The translations under genes and the position numbers were made by a program. 64,000 nucleotides of DNA, taken from positions 1 through 64,000 of the forward strand of contig NZ_JAXCLW010000003.1 in assembly GCF_034044715.1 (NCBI RefSeq), given 5' to 3'. The DNA is from Dongia_B soli (GTDB taxonomy: Bacteria > Pseudomonadota > Alphaproteobacteria > Dongiales > Dongiaceae). Within the stretch, counting starts at the first letter, position 1. Every line of letters begins with the position of its first letter. Under the pieces are notes generated by a model. The model had not been told where the DNA came from and did not search any database. It worked only from the letters and a program-made list of their open reading frames with translations. Positions 1 through 8,083 of this stretch are shown here, piece by piece.

Positions 1-71
1 GGCCGGAGCGAGCCGGCAACTGGCCGCAGAAGCCGCGCCGTCCGGTGGCCGAGGTCCTCGATCTCGTCTGA
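1..71 (+). CDS. 3' end of an unidentified gene, cut by the left edge
   Basis: An open frame enters from the left edge and stops at a TGA at 69-71. It gives about 22 residues, ending in PVAEVLDLV. The codons are GC-rich at third positions like the rest of the window, so it could be the tail of a real protein. The piece is too short to assign to a family. Confidence 0.3.
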   Translation, partial: PERAGNWPQKPRRPVAEVLDLV

Positions 72-104
72 TATCGGTGAAACCAGCAATTTACGGAGAC
101 CACG

Positions 105-356
105 ATGCGCTACGCAACCGAATCAGCGCGGCTGCTCGGTGTCCTCGACCAACGGCTCACAGGCCGCGACTAGGTGATGGGCGCCGACTACAGCATCGCC
201 GACATCTCGCTCCTTGGCTGGGTGCGCAACCTGATCGGCTTTTACGAAGCGCGCGAGCTCGTCGGCTTCGACCGCTTTCATCATGTGCAGGCCTGGCTCA
301 ACCGCGGCCTCGCCCGGCCAGCCGTGCAGCGCGGGCTCGAAGTGACAGCCGCCTAA
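105..356 (+). pseudogene. Glutathione S-transferase C-terminal remnant with in-frame amber stop
   Basis: The frame from the ATG at 105 reads like the C-terminal all-alpha domain of a YfcG/YghU-type glutathione S-transferase. It has a RYATESARLLGVLDQRL helix, then the ADYSIADI motif and a LARPAVQRGL tail ending at TAA 354-356. A TAG at 171-173 interrupts it, where relatives as I recall them carry an aromatic residue, usually Trp or Tyr. A single base change from TGG, TAC or TAT would explain it. The whole N-terminal thioredoxin-like domain that binds glutathione is missing upstream; a TGA lies in frame at 78-80. A GTG at 174 could restart translation, but about 60 residues would not make a working enzyme. 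I call it a dead remnant. The family assignment rests on recognition by eye. Confidence 0.7.
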
Positions 357-372
357 CTTTCAGGAGCAACTT

Positions 373-822
373 GTGGAATCGGTCGAGATCAAAACCATTG
401 AGCCCCGCGATTTTGATATTTGGCTTCCGCTGTGGAGAAGTTATCAGCAATTTTACGAAGTGGATATCCCTCACGCCGTGACGTTGAAGACTTGGGAACG
501 CCTCTTGGATCCGGCCGAGCCGATGCACGCGATCCTTGCCATGGTGGACACAAGAGCATTGGGGTTGGCGCATTTGATCTACCATCGATCTACGTGGACC
601 ATGGGCGACTACTGCTATCTTCAAGACCTGTTTGTTGAGCCCGGTGCGCGCGGATTCGGCATCGGCCGCGCACTGATCGAGCACGTCTATGGAGATGCGA
701 AAAGTCGCGGAGCGCCTCGCGTGTACTGGTCCACCCACAAAACAAACCATAACGCTAAGAAGTTTTACAACAGCATCGCTGATCGCTCGGATTTCATCCT
801 TTACCGAAAAATAATTGGCTGA
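373..822 (+). CDS. GNAT-family N-acetyltransferase
   Basis: A 149-residue protein of ordinary length for a single-domain GCN5-related acetyltransferase, which moves an acetyl group from acetyl-CoA to an amine. The acetyl-CoA binding motif A is clear at about residues 85-110: LQDLFVEPGARGFGIGRAL, with the RxxGxG pyrophosphate loop. The late segment NHNAKKFYNS matches motif B. The start is GTG with AGGAGC about 7 bases upstream at 361-366. It lies 16 bases after the broken GST gene and is the only intact gene before 1073. The substrate cannot be told from sequence. Confidence 0.87.
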   Translation: MESVEIKTIEPRDFDIWLPLWRSYQQFYEVDIPHAVTLKTWERLLDPAEPMHAILAMVDTRALGLAHLIYHRSTWTMGDYCYLQDLFVEPGARGFGIGRALIEHVYGDAKSRGAPRVYWSTHKTNHNAKKFYNSIADRSDFILYRKIIG

Positions 823-835
823 TTCCTGAGTTCTT

Positions 836-973
836 ATGTCCCAAGTCGATTGGCTGAGCCATCTTCTGAAAATGATGCGCAATGCGAGCAAGACCGAGCC
901 GACCAAGCTGCTCGCTGTCTTCGTCCTCGATACCAATGACAACATCCTGACCACGCCCATCAATGAACCGTAA
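836..973 (+). pseudogene. Chimeric relic: AraC-type start joined to a cupin tail
   Basis: A 45-residue frame made of two unrelated pieces. The first 14 residues (MSQVDWLSHLLKMM) look like the N-terminus of AraC-family regulators with an AraC-type cupin domain. From residue 16 the sequence NASKTEPTKLLAVFVLDT matches the C-terminus of the intact cupin protein at 44084-44506 almost residue for residue. The helix-turn-helix, the metal-binding cupin core and everything between are missing. It is best explained as a deletion scar that fused the 5' end of one gene to the 3' end of another. The cupin match is directly visible inside this window. The AraC match is from memory and less certain. Confidence 0.55.
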
Positions 974-1072
974 GACGTGGTCGTGCGGCATCACCGAGAA
1001 CTAACCAATACTGAGAGAAGCAAAGTTCATGAAGATAGTCGTGATCGACGTAAAACCATGGGAGACGTTCGC

Positions 1073-1714
1073 ATGAACATCCTCCATATTGATTGCAGCC
1101 CGCGGCCAGAATCGTACAGCCGCCAACTGTCGGCGGCGATCGTCAAAAAGCTCCTTGGGGTCAGGCCCGGCGCGCACGTCAGCCGGCGAGACTTCGCCTC
1201 CGTTCCCTTGCCGCACGCTGCGCCGGACTACGCGACCACCCTGTCTTCGCCGGCCACTTTGGCGGCCCCGCTGAGGGGCGCGCTTGATGTTTCCGAGGCG
1301 CTTATTCAGGAAGTCGAAGCGGCCGATGTGATCGTCATCGGAACGCCCATGCACAACCTCACCGTTCCCTCGGTCCTCAAGGCGTGGATCGACCAAATCC
1401 TGCGTGCCGGTCGCACCTTCAAGTCAACGCCGGCCGGGAAGATAGGAATGCTGAGCGACCGCCCGGTGTTCATCGGCATTGCATCCGGTGGCGTTTTTGC
1501 CGGTGACCGAGCCAATCAGCCGGATTTTCTCACACCGTATTTGTCGGTGGTACTTGGCTCTATTGGGCTGAAGACCCTGCAATTCTTCCCCTTGCAGGCC
1601 ACGGCGTTTCTCGACTGGGACCAGGCCACATTGGCGGTGGACAACGCGCTCGCGGCAATCGACCTGACGGTCCTGGCGAAGACCGCACGTCCAATGACTG
1701 TGAAAGGAGCGTAG
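1073..1714 (+). CDS. FMN-dependent NAD(P)H oxidoreductase (azoreductase-like)
   Basis: A 213-residue flavodoxin-like-fold protein similar to FMN-dependent NADH:quinone oxidoreductases/azoreductases (AzoR), which make two-electron reductions of quinones and azo compounds in the cytoplasm. The N-terminus MNILHIDCSPRPESYSRQL is the FMN phosphate-binding loop. GTPMHNLTVPSVLKAWID (about residues 87-104) is the second FMN-contacting segment. The tail FFPLQATAF also fits the family. The frame is open upstream to 977, but alignment to the family and the GGGAG at about 1060 favour the ATG at 1073. It ends 3 bases before the NmrA-type gene, so the two are probably co-transcribed. The real substrate is unknown. 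Confidence 0.87.
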   Translation: MNILHIDCSPRPESYSRQLSAAIVKKLLGVRPGAHVSRRDFASVPLPHAAPDYATTLSSPATLAAPLRGALDVSEALIQEVEAADVIVIGTPMHNLTVPSVLKAWIDQILRAGRTFKSTPAGKIGMLSDRPVFIGIASGGVFAGDRANQPDFLTPYLSVVLGSIGLKTLQFFPLQATAFLDWDQATLAVDNALAAIDLTVLAKTARPMTVKGA

Positions 1715-1717
1715 GTC

Positions 1718-2473
1718 ATGAAGATAGTGGTAATCGGCGGCACCGGCCTGATTGGTTCGAAGACCGTTACCGTTCTGCGTGGGAGTGGCCACGAGGTCGT
1801 CGCGGCGTCGCCCAAAAGTGGCGTTAACACCGTCACCGGAGAAGGACTCAAAGAAGCCATGGCCGGCGCGCAGGTGGTGATCGACGTCTCCAATGCCCCT
1901 TCATTTGACGCAAATGCGGCGTTGGATTTCTTCGAGACCTCCGGGCGTAACCTTAGCGCGGCAGAGGCCGCGGTGGGCATTCGGCACCATGTCACGTTAT
2001 CCATCGTCGGAACCGACCGGGTTCCTGGTCAAGGCTATTATCGCGCCAAGGTCGCGCAAGAGAAGCTAACCGAGGTTTCCGGTATCCCCTACACGATCAT
2101 CCGCTCGACCCAGTTTCTGGAATTCCTCGGCAGCATCGCCGACGCGAGTACGGATGGAAGCATCGTCAGGCTTCCACCAGGCCTGCTTCAGCCCATCGCG
2201 GCTGATGACGTTGCCGCCTTTGTCGCGGAAGTGGCTGTCGCTAATCCGCGAAACGGCATCATCGAGATCGCAGGCCCGGAACGAGCGGAGTTTAGCCAAA
2301 TCATCGCGCGCTATTTGAAGGGTGTAGCCGACCCGCGAGAGGTCGTGAAAGCTTCCGAAGCCCGGTATTTCGGCGGACGACTCGAGGAAAAGTCACTCGT
2401 GCCATTGGGCGAAGCCCATCTCGGCCGCCTTACTCTCGATGACTGGTTCCGGCTTTCTCATAAAAAAGCCTGA
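1718..2473 (+). CDS. NmrA-like NAD(P)-binding Rossmann protein
   Basis: A 251-residue atypical short-chain dehydrogenase of the NmrA/NAD(P)H-binding group. It opens with the Rossmann glycine motif MKIVVIGGTGLIGS (GGTGxxG). YYRAKVAQE (about residues 108-116) resembles the YxxxK catalytic pair of extended SDRs, and PYTIIRSTQF is a family hallmark. The C-terminal half varies, as expected for substrate or regulator binding. Members act as NAD(P)-dependent reductases or as redox sensors. Pairing with the FMN oxidoreductase 3 bases upstream suggests a quinone or redox-stress role. No specific reaction can be assigned. Confidence 0.9.
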   Translation: MKIVVIGGTGLIGSKTVTVLRGSGHEVVAASPKSGVNTVTGEGLKEAMAGAQVVIDVSNAPSFDANAALDFFETSGRNLSAAEAAVGIRHHVTLSIVGTDRVPGQGYYRAKVAQEKLTEVSGIPYTIIRSTQFLEFLGSIADASTDGSIVRLPPGLLQPIAADDVAAFVAEVAVANPRNGIIEIAGPERAEFSQIIARYLKGVADPREVVKASEARYFGGRLEEKSLVPLGEAHLGRLTLDDWFRLSHKKA

Positions 2474-2913
2474 GCCGGCGCGCGCTATGCTTATGCAGGT
2501 TTCATTGATCGCGATGCGATCATGTACGGCCGTGACTCGTCATGTCGGAAGGCGGCCGCCATGTCTGGCTGATGGGACATGATCGCGTCAACGATAGCTC
2601 ACCTGTCAACGCGCGCAATCGGCATCTCGGGGCGGCCCGGTCGAAGGGACGCATGGCGCTTAGGCGTCGTCTGCAGCGTGCGGAGTTAGGATTTCGGCCT
2701 GACCTTGGAATTGGCCGCGATTCGCGATGTCGACCTAGCGGCCATTATCTCGACCATCCGGCACCCAGCCAATTTTAAGCACGCCTTCTTCACCAGCGAT
2801 CCGCCATTTCCACTTCACATTTTGGGATCCGCTACCGCGCTGGCCGTGTCCGCTTGAAACCTCTCTTGTCCCTGTCGGTTTCTATCCGAGATGATTTGGA
2901 GGAGAAATCAGCC
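2474..2913 (+). other. Intergenic stretch with a possible short coding remnant
   Basis: No complete gene is supported here. A frame of 55 codons from 2690 to TGA 2855-2857 has protein-like composition (for example AAIISTIRHPANFKHAFF) and codon use like the neighbours. It has no start codon or ribosome binding site, because a TAG at 2687 precedes it directly. It may be the tail of a decayed gene. The end of the stretch carries the GGAGGAG ribosome binding site of the next gene at about 2898-2904. Confidence 0.35.
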
Positions 2914-3204
2914 ATGGCAACGCAAAATAAAGAAGCCGAGGGAACCGATTATATCGCGATCGTATTTGAGGGCGCGCCCAACCACGAAGGCGCGCGGTTT
3001 GTTCAGGTCGAAAACAGCCAGGGTGAAAGCATTCGCCTCGGTGAATGGATAAAGGCTGCCGATGCAGTTAATGACCGGTGGGAGCTCAGGTTATTCGTAA
3101 CAAGGGAAAACGGAAAAATGATCCTCAATCCGCCTTCCGGGGATTGGATATCGGAGGAAGAGCTGCGATCCATCGGCGCTATTCCCACGGACGAGACAGC
3201 CTGA
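2914..3204 (+). CDS. Small hypothetical protein (96 aa)
   Basis: An unrecognised acidic protein of 96 residues. The start is supported by GGAGGAG ending about 9 bases before the ATG, although the frame is open further upstream to 2854. It has no signal peptide or membrane segment. Features include a central GARFVQVENSQGESIRLGEW stretch that looks like paired beta strands, and a C-terminal NPPSGDWISEEELRSIG segment. It faces the DUF3618 operon convergently. It may be a cytoplasmic stress-associated protein, but nothing in the sequence shows this. Confidence 0.6.
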   Translation: MATQNKEAEGTDYIAIVFEGAPNHEGARFVQVENSQGESIRLGEWIKAADAVNDRWELRLFVTRENGKMILNPPSGDWISEEELRSIGAIPTDETA

Positions 3205-3326
3205 AACACTCGCGCTGACCAGCCAGGCAACAACCTGGCACATCAGGCACATATCCACGATCTAACTCTCAAGCTTCGTCGCGCGAGACTGGGCCGCGGG
3301 GCAGAAGGCCAGTCCACGATCGGAAG

Positions 3327-4556
3327 TTAGCTTCCTTTGATACCGGAGCCGCTAGGACCGCCCGCAAAGGAGCCGCTGCCGGAGGAGGTGCGGCCAGAGG
3401 AACCGCCTGCAGTTTCTCCGCTTGTGCCGCCAGGGCTATTTTCAGATACCCCTCCCGCTCCGGTCGGGGAGGCGCCTTTGCTAGCGGCACCGGACATGCC
3501 GCCCGAGCTACCCGAGCTTGTGCTGGAAGCGGAATTATCCGCGTCCGACCCTTCCCGACGGAGCGCAGTCTCTGCAGATTGAAGGGTCTCCCGGGCTGTG
3601 TCTTCGACTTTGTCGAGGAGCTCACCGCTTCGGGCACCTGCGATGAGCTCGCCCACCGATGTCTCACCTGAAAGGCCATGGGCGCTCGCGCTGCGTTGAC
3701 CGGCGGAAAGGACCTGTTCCGCGGTCTCCCGGCCGCGGCCGATCACGCTCTGTGCGGCGTCGCGGGCGGTTCGGCTGGCCTTAGCGGCCACATCCCCAAG
3801 GGCAGCCTCTTCCTGTTCGGATTGAGGGATCAGCGCGCCAAGCAGCGCGCCAAAGCCTAGGGCCAGTCCTCCCAGGAGAAGCGGGTTATCGCCGATCGTC
3901 GTAATGAGATGACTGCCGGCCTCCTTGGCACGTTGCGTTCCTTGCATCACCTTGTCGCTTGCCGCCTGGGCAATAGCGCTTCCCCGCTCTCCGGCCTCTG
4001 CAGCACGATCCCGCACATCGTGCACGTTTCTCATGACACTCTCTTTACCCTTCTCAATCGCTTCCGTAATGCGCTGGGCAAAAGATTCAGCCGTCTCCGC
4101 CGCTTCCCGCGTGATTCCGACCACGCCGGCTCGAGCGTCATTCACCCGCGCACGCCAGGCATCATCAGTCTCATTATCGCGCCGGACCACATCACGTTCG
4201 GCGTTGGATAGACGCAAATCGAGGTCATCGAAGTGCCTTTCGGCAGGCTGGATATCCGGGGAAGGCTGGCCGGGCGAGACCGATGCTTGCGTCCCCGTGT
4301 AGCCTGGGCCTCGCGACCCCGAGACCATAAGCCAAGCCAAGCCGATTGCGGTAACCGTCGTCGGCAGTGGATTGTTTCGAACGCTCGCCAGCAGATTTCG
4401 CCCGAAGTCGCCACTGCCGCTGTCCCGGACATAGGCCATCACATCATCCAGAATTCGGCCAGGCGTCAGATGCTCTTGCAGCTCGGTGAGCCGGGTATCC
4501 ATGCGGGCACGCGTCAACCTTAGATCATCTTCGAGCTGGGTGGTGGTGTCCGTCAT
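3327..4556 (-). CDS. DUF3618 family membrane protein with Gly/Ser-rich tail
   Basis: A 409-residue protein. The N-terminal 60 residues (LEDDLRLTRARMDTRLTELQEHLTPGRILDD) are the DUF3618 signature, found mainly in alphaproteobacteria next to holin-X-like genes. A first hydrophobic stretch follows at about residues 65-80 (TTVTAIGLAWLMV). A long charged, helical region carries a second membrane stretch at about 225-245 (LLLGGLALGFGALLGALI). The last 80 or so residues are low-complexity Ser/Gly/Ala/Thr with SSGS and GGxSG units, probably disordered. Its ATG overlaps the stop of the upstream gene (ATGA), so the two are translationally coupled. The family has no defined biochemical role. A structural place in the inner membrane is inferred. 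Confidence 0.87.
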   Translation of the reverse strand: MTDTTTQLEDDLRLTRARMDTRLTELQEHLTPGRILDDVMAYVRDSGSGDFGRNLLASVRNNPLPTTVTAIGLAWLMVSGSRGPGYTGTQASVSPGQPSPDIQPAERHFDDLDLRLSNAERDVVRRDNETDDAWRARVNDARAGVVGITREAAETAESFAQRITEAIEKGKESVMRNVHDVRDRAAEAGERGSAIAQAASDKVMQGTQRAKEAGSHLITTIGDNPLLLGGLALGFGALLGALIPQSEQEEAALGDVAAKASRTARDAAQSVIGRGRETAEQVLSAGQRSASAHGLSGETSVGELIAGARSGELLDKVEDTARETLQSAETALRREGSDADNSASSTSSGSSGGMSGAASKGASPTGAGGVSENSPGGTSGETAGGSSGRTSSGSGSFAGGPSGSGIKGS

Positions 4557-4951
4557 CGCATATGTTCCTTCACCATGAGTGTATCTTGCTGGAGGTTAGC
4601 CGCTGTCCGCGCCGGCGCCAGGGACTTACGGGAAAGCATACCGCGGCCGACCCCCGCGACGAGAGCGCCGACTACGATGACGATCACGCCAACAATCAGA
4701 AGCGCCGCCCATACGGGAAGGCGAAGAGCAAGCGCGGCTGCCCCGCCTTCGAGCAGCACGACGAGCCCGGCGAACGCCACCAGAAAGCCTCCTAGGATCC
4801 AGAGGAATGCCCCAACGAGGCGATGCAGCTTTTCATCGACTTCTGCACGCGCTAAGGCAATCTCGCCCCGCACCAGGTCCTGCACATCTGTTGCCAGGCC
4901 TCCGACGATTTCGCCCAGCGTATGGTTATTTGCCGGTTTATTGGGGTCCAT
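4553..4951 (-). CDS. Phage holin family protein (holin-X/DUF1469-like)
   Basis: A 132-residue membrane protein. The N-terminus TLGEIVGGLATDVQDLVRGEIALARAEV is the amphipathic helix seen in the putative holin-X superfamily. It is followed by two membrane helices (about residues 48-72 and 77-103) separated by a short RLPVW turn. Despite the family name, chromosomal members in this gene order are not part of a prophage and none is visible here. The ATG at 4951 overlaps the end of the upstream gene by 14 bases. The stop overlaps the start of the DUF3618 gene. Function is unknown beyond membrane location. Confidence 0.85.
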   Translation of the reverse strand: MDPNKPANNHTLGEIVGGLATDVQDLVRGEIALARAEVDEKLHRLVGAFLWILGGFLVAFAGLVVLLEGGAAALALRLPVWAALLIVGVIVIVVGALVAGVGRGMLSRKSLAPARTAANLQQDTLMVKEHMR

Positions 4952-5459
4952 TTTTTGCCTCCTTTGCCCGGGCCGGATCGGAGCGGGAAGCACCGGAGAT
5001 TGCGACTTTGCCGAGGCGTGCGCTGGCGAAGCCGGCCGCCATCGCCGCGCCAACAAAAAGGACCGGTTGTCTGCGGGCGAGATCTTGGAGTTTGTCGAGG
5101 AGGCCTCGCAAATCATTGGAGCGTACGGTTGAAGCCAGATGCGCAAGTTCGTCGGCGCCCCGCTCCACCAGTTGAGCCAGCCAATCCTCCTGGCCCTCCA
5201 GTTGCTCACCCGAGCGATGCACGGCACTTGCCACCTCCTCGAGGCGTCCAGCGATTTGCTCCTTCCCTTGTTCGGCGGCCGCGAGTGCATCGTCCTTCAC
5301 ATGCGCGGCGACTTCACCGGCCAGAGCGGTCCCGCGCGCAGCGGCATCTTGGACCGTATCCCTCACTGATTCAGTTGCGCGGCGCGCACCGTCTGTGAGC
5401 TTGTCGGGCGCGGCCTTCTCCTCAGGAAAGTTCCCGACGGTTCGCGGGGCATCAACCAT
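4938..5459 (-). CDS. Coiled-coil membrane-anchored protein (nutrient-deprivation/ElaB-like type)
   Basis: A 173-residue protein with an Ala/Glu-rich helical body (residues about 20-130, for example AAHVKDDALAAAEQGKEQIAGR). It ends in one membrane-like stretch, RQPVLFVGAAMAAGFASARL. That layout resembles ElaB/YqjD/DUF883 proteins and rhizobial nutrient-deprivation-induced proteins, which sit on the inner membrane and in some cases tether ribosomes. The start at 5459 is fixed by AAGGAGG 8 bases upstream. The frame continues open to 5738, but that part does not look protein-like. It is first in a three-gene run with the holin-X-like and DUF3618 genes. The exact family is uncertain. Confidence 0.77.
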   Translation of the reverse strand: MVDAPRTVGNFPEEKAAPDKLTDGARRATESVRDTVQDAAARGTALAGEVAAHVKDDALAAAEQGKEQIAGRLEEVASAVHRSGEQLEGQEDWLAQLVERGADELAHLASTVRSNDLRGLLDKLQDLARRQPVLFVGAAMAAGFASARLGKVAISGASRSDPARAKEAKNGPQ

Positions 5460-5616
5460 GTGCCCTTCCTCCTTTATCGATCGGATATGAGAGCCGACCA
5501 TAAACAGGGCCATCACAAGGTGTTGGCCGCGATCGGCATATCGGGAATAAGCCGACGGTCGTTGAGTCGTTCCGGCGCCGCACGAAAAAACTTTCAGCGG
5601 CGACCGAGTCGCCAGC

Positions 5617-6648
5617 TTATTCCTGGGCTTCGCCCTTCGCATCGGCGACCCACGCACCGCGCTGGCCCAGCGGCTTGTCACCGCCCACGGTTGTATCATG
5701 AACGGTCTGCCGCTCCATCTCGGCATTGATTTCAGCACCCGACAACAGCACGATGGCGGAAATCCATATCCAGGTCATGAAGCCAATAATGGCGCCCAGA
5801 GAGCCGTATGTTGCATTGTACTTCCCGAAATTCTCCGTATACCAAGAGAACAGAAGCGAAGCTGCGATCCATACGATGATAGCCCCCACGCTCCCCCAGC
5901 TGATCCAGCGCCAACGAGCCTGATGACGACTGGGGCCGAACCGATAAATGATGGCCAAGCCGAAGACTCCAATGCAAAAGAGAATAGGCCACCGAAGCAG
6001 ATTCAGCAGAAATTTGGAAAAACTTGCCAGCCCCAAATAGTCCAAAGCGATGGGGAGCGCTATCAGAGCCGAGCTGACCAGCAGAAAGAAGATGATCACC
6101 GCGACCGTCGCGACGATGCTGAACGCATATAATTTTACCAAGCCGCGTTTTTCGTCCTCCCCGTAAACGATATTGAGCGCGTCGATAAGGGCGCGGACCC
6201 CGCTGCTGGCCGTCCATATGGACATAAGTAACCCGAGTATGAGGGTGAAGCCCAAATGGCCAGCAGGCTGTGCGGCGATGCGAGTGATCTGGTCGCGAAG
6301 AACCTCTTGCCCTCCACTGGGCAGCACGCCGGACAACTGATCGAAAAGCGCCTGGGCTGATCCTGGGTCAGCAACGAATCCATAGAAGGCGAGAGCTGCC
6401 GCGATGCCGGGAAAGATGGCGAGAATACCATAAAAAGTAATGCCCGCCGCGATCGCCAGGACTCTATGGCGACCTATATTCGCCCAGGTCCGTAGTAAAA
6501 TGTCGCGCCATCCGCGCGGCGGGATCTGGCTAGGCGCACTGGCGTCTCGGCCTCGGCCTGGCTCTTCGACGGGTAATCGCTCCGCTGGGCCACCATGCTT
6601 GGCATCCGCGCGCTTCGCCATCTCCGGATCCTGGTTCGCGATTGTCAT
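5617..6648 (-). CDS. YihY/BrkB family inner-membrane protein
   Basis: A 343-residue polytopic protein of the YihY/virulence factor BrkB family. The cytoplasmic N-terminus (about 45 residues) is followed by the family's GWRDILLRTWANIGRHRV segment. About six membrane helices are visible, including AIAAGITFYGILAIFPGIAAALA, the IWTASSGVRALIDALNIVYGE motif and a final GFMTWIWISAIVLLSGAEINAE. GGAGG lies 7 bases before the ATG. The once-proposed RNase BN role of YihY is no longer accepted, and transport or envelope functions are guesses. It lies upstream of the three-gene envelope set on the same strand with a 157-base gap. Confidence 0.92.
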   Translation of the reverse strand: MTIANQDPEMAKRADAKHGGPAERLPVEEPGRGRDASAPSQIPPRGWRDILLRTWANIGRHRVLAIAAGITFYGILAIFPGIAAALAFYGFVADPGSAQALFDQLSGVLPSGGQEVLRDQITRIAAQPAGHLGFTLILGLLMSIWTASSGVRALIDALNIVYGEDEKRGLVKLYAFSIVATVAVIIFFLLVSSALIALPIALDYLGLASFSKFLLNLLRWPILFCIGVFGLAIIYRFGPSRHQARWRWISWGSVGAIIVWIAASLLFSWYTENFGKYNATYGSLGAIIGFMTWIWISAIVLLSGAEINAEMERQTVHDTTVGGDKPLGQRGAWVADAKGEAQE

Positions 6649-7421
6649 TCTCCTCCTATTTTCCTTTATGTCCTCCGCATAGTTAGCTTAAAGGAGACGT
6701 CCGGCGCTTTGTTCCCAATTGAAATTGGATATGCGGGGCACTGCCGTGGCCCCATGGCCGAGCGAGATTGGAGCAGATGAGCTAATGGCGGTGGACCGGC
6801 ATCCTTTACGACGATGACTTCTGACCAACACGGCCAGCTTCACCCGGTGCTCGCTCACCGGAAGTCGCTGCAAATTCGTGCCGCTGCAAATCAAGAGGTC
6901 GAGGCATAAGAGAAGGTCTCATTCGACCGGCGGCGAGCGCTGGTTGAGCGCGTAAAATGCACGGAACGCGTCCGATATAGTTCGCTTGATGACAATAAGC
7001 CGACTTCTTTGATGCGTTGTATGAACGCGTCTTACCATGATCAATCAACGCGTTCATTGGGCTGAAAGACCCGCGTGCAGGGTTGAGAGGCAATCGTCCC
7101 CTTGGATTGTGTTTGTGCGGTTCGTTCTTCACCTCCCTTGATACTCTCCAGTGCACGTCCTTCAAGAAGGCTATCGTCAACGGCAGCACCCCGAAACCCG
7201 AGCGAACCACACTACTTCCAGCACATTCGTAGGTCGGACGGCCAGGGCAAGCGAGCCGGAGATGGATAGGACGACCAAGCCATGAGATTATGAGGTCAGG
7301 TATTGGACAGACGGATGGAGCATTCCAAAAGCGAGCTTCGTGCACATGCCGAAGCACTTGGGCGGTTTTCGAAGGCCGCTTGATCTCTCGAGGGGAAGAG
7401 CGTGTGAGACGCAAAACCCAG
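6649..7421. other. 773-base stretch without a convincing gene
   Basis: Neither strand gives a frame that I recognise. A long minus-strand open frame (6806-7414) has atypical composition for this window, rich in Arg, Ser, Pro and Cys, and no good ribosome binding site. The stretch holds the promoter side of the YihY gene at its left end and a 10-bp inverted repeat at 7021-7057. It may contain worn remnants of an older gene or element. Confidence 0.4.
7021..7057. repeat. Perfect 10-bp inverted repeat, possible operator
   Basis: ATGAACGCGT at 7021-7030 is repeated as its exact complement ACGCGTTCAT at 7048-7057, with 17 bases between. No T-run follows on either side, so a terminator is unlikely. 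It lies about 370 bases from the nearest gene start. A protein binding site is possible, but no regulator gene is adjacent. Confidence 0.5.
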
Positions 7422-7640
7422 ATGACGAAAACTGCGCTGGAAGCTTACCTAACGAACCGGATCCAGACCTATGAACCGGACGTTACCGGCGTGATCGTCA
7501 ACCGCGAAGACCCCTCGCTCAAAGGCTATAGTTGGGACGTAAGCAGAATCGACGGTCCCCTATCCGAATCCATGCTCGATAAAGTGGAGCGCGCGGTTAT
7601 TTTTCCGCTCCAGAGGAAAATCGACCTTATCGATGAATAG
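7422..7640 (+). CDS. Small hypothetical protein (72 aa)
   Basis: A 72-residue unrecognised protein, MTKTALEAYLTNRIQ at the start and LQRKIDLIDE at the end. Its composition is that of a soluble globular protein, with no membrane or signal segment. The frame is open upstream to 7290, but the upstream residues (Cys/Arg/Ser-rich) do not look like protein. Several nearby starts are possible (GTG at about 7404, ATG at 7422). It lies alone between two long non-coding stretches, ahead of the phosphoketolase gene on the same strand. It could be a stress-related accessory, without direct evidence. Confidence 0.5.
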   Translation: MTKTALEAYLTNRIQTYEPDVTGVIVNREDPSLKGYSWDVSRIDGPLSESMLDKVERAVIFPLQRKIDLIDE

Positions 7641-8083
7641 CGAAGCAGCACCGTCCGTGAACTCGATATTTCTTCGCGCCTTAAACTGGATCAGCCCACG
7701 CGAAATTGTATTTTGATGTTGATGCACGGCGAGGCAGGGTGAGTTGATTATTGAGCTAACTCAAAGTTCGCGCGAGACAGAGTAATTAATGTGCTGTTGT
7801 ACTCTCTGTGCAAGACCTGCCTGGAGGAGTCAAAGTCGGTATCGAAGTAAAGGCCCAACTTTCCGACACGCGTGACAGCTGCTCCATGGAATCAGACAAC
7901 TTATGCATCGTTCCGATGTCGCGCTCCTTTCCCCGTGCTCTTCAATCGGAACCACCATTGATTGACCGTGTTCCACCATCGTCCAGTGTTCTTCCAACCA
8001 AGTCTCAGCGCCAGCGGTCATGATGTATCGCCAACACGCGAGGAAGGTATTCAAACAGTCAAGCACCGGAGAGGTACAGACAA
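7641..8083 (+). other. Upstream region of the phosphoketolase gene
   Basis: No gene is supported in these 443 bases. The left part (about 7680-7800) is AT-rich compared with the window and is the likely promoter zone. The right end carries GAGAGG about 9 bases before the phosphoketolase ATG. No clear palindrome or riboswitch-like structure was seen. Confidence 0.4.

Noticed and set aside
2542..2778. Plus-strand frame of 78 codons after the NmrA gene
   Set aside because: No ribosome binding site and low-quality composition; a different frame (2690-2857) looks more like old coding sequence.
4553..4951. Prophage lysis gene because of the holin-like family
   Set aside because: No phage structural, integrase or endolysin genes are nearby; this family occurs as a chromosomal envelope gene beside DUF3618.
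6806..7414. Minus-strand frame of about 200 codons in the gene-poor stretch
   Set aside because: Composition is unlike neighbouring genes, there is no ribosome binding site and no recognised motif.
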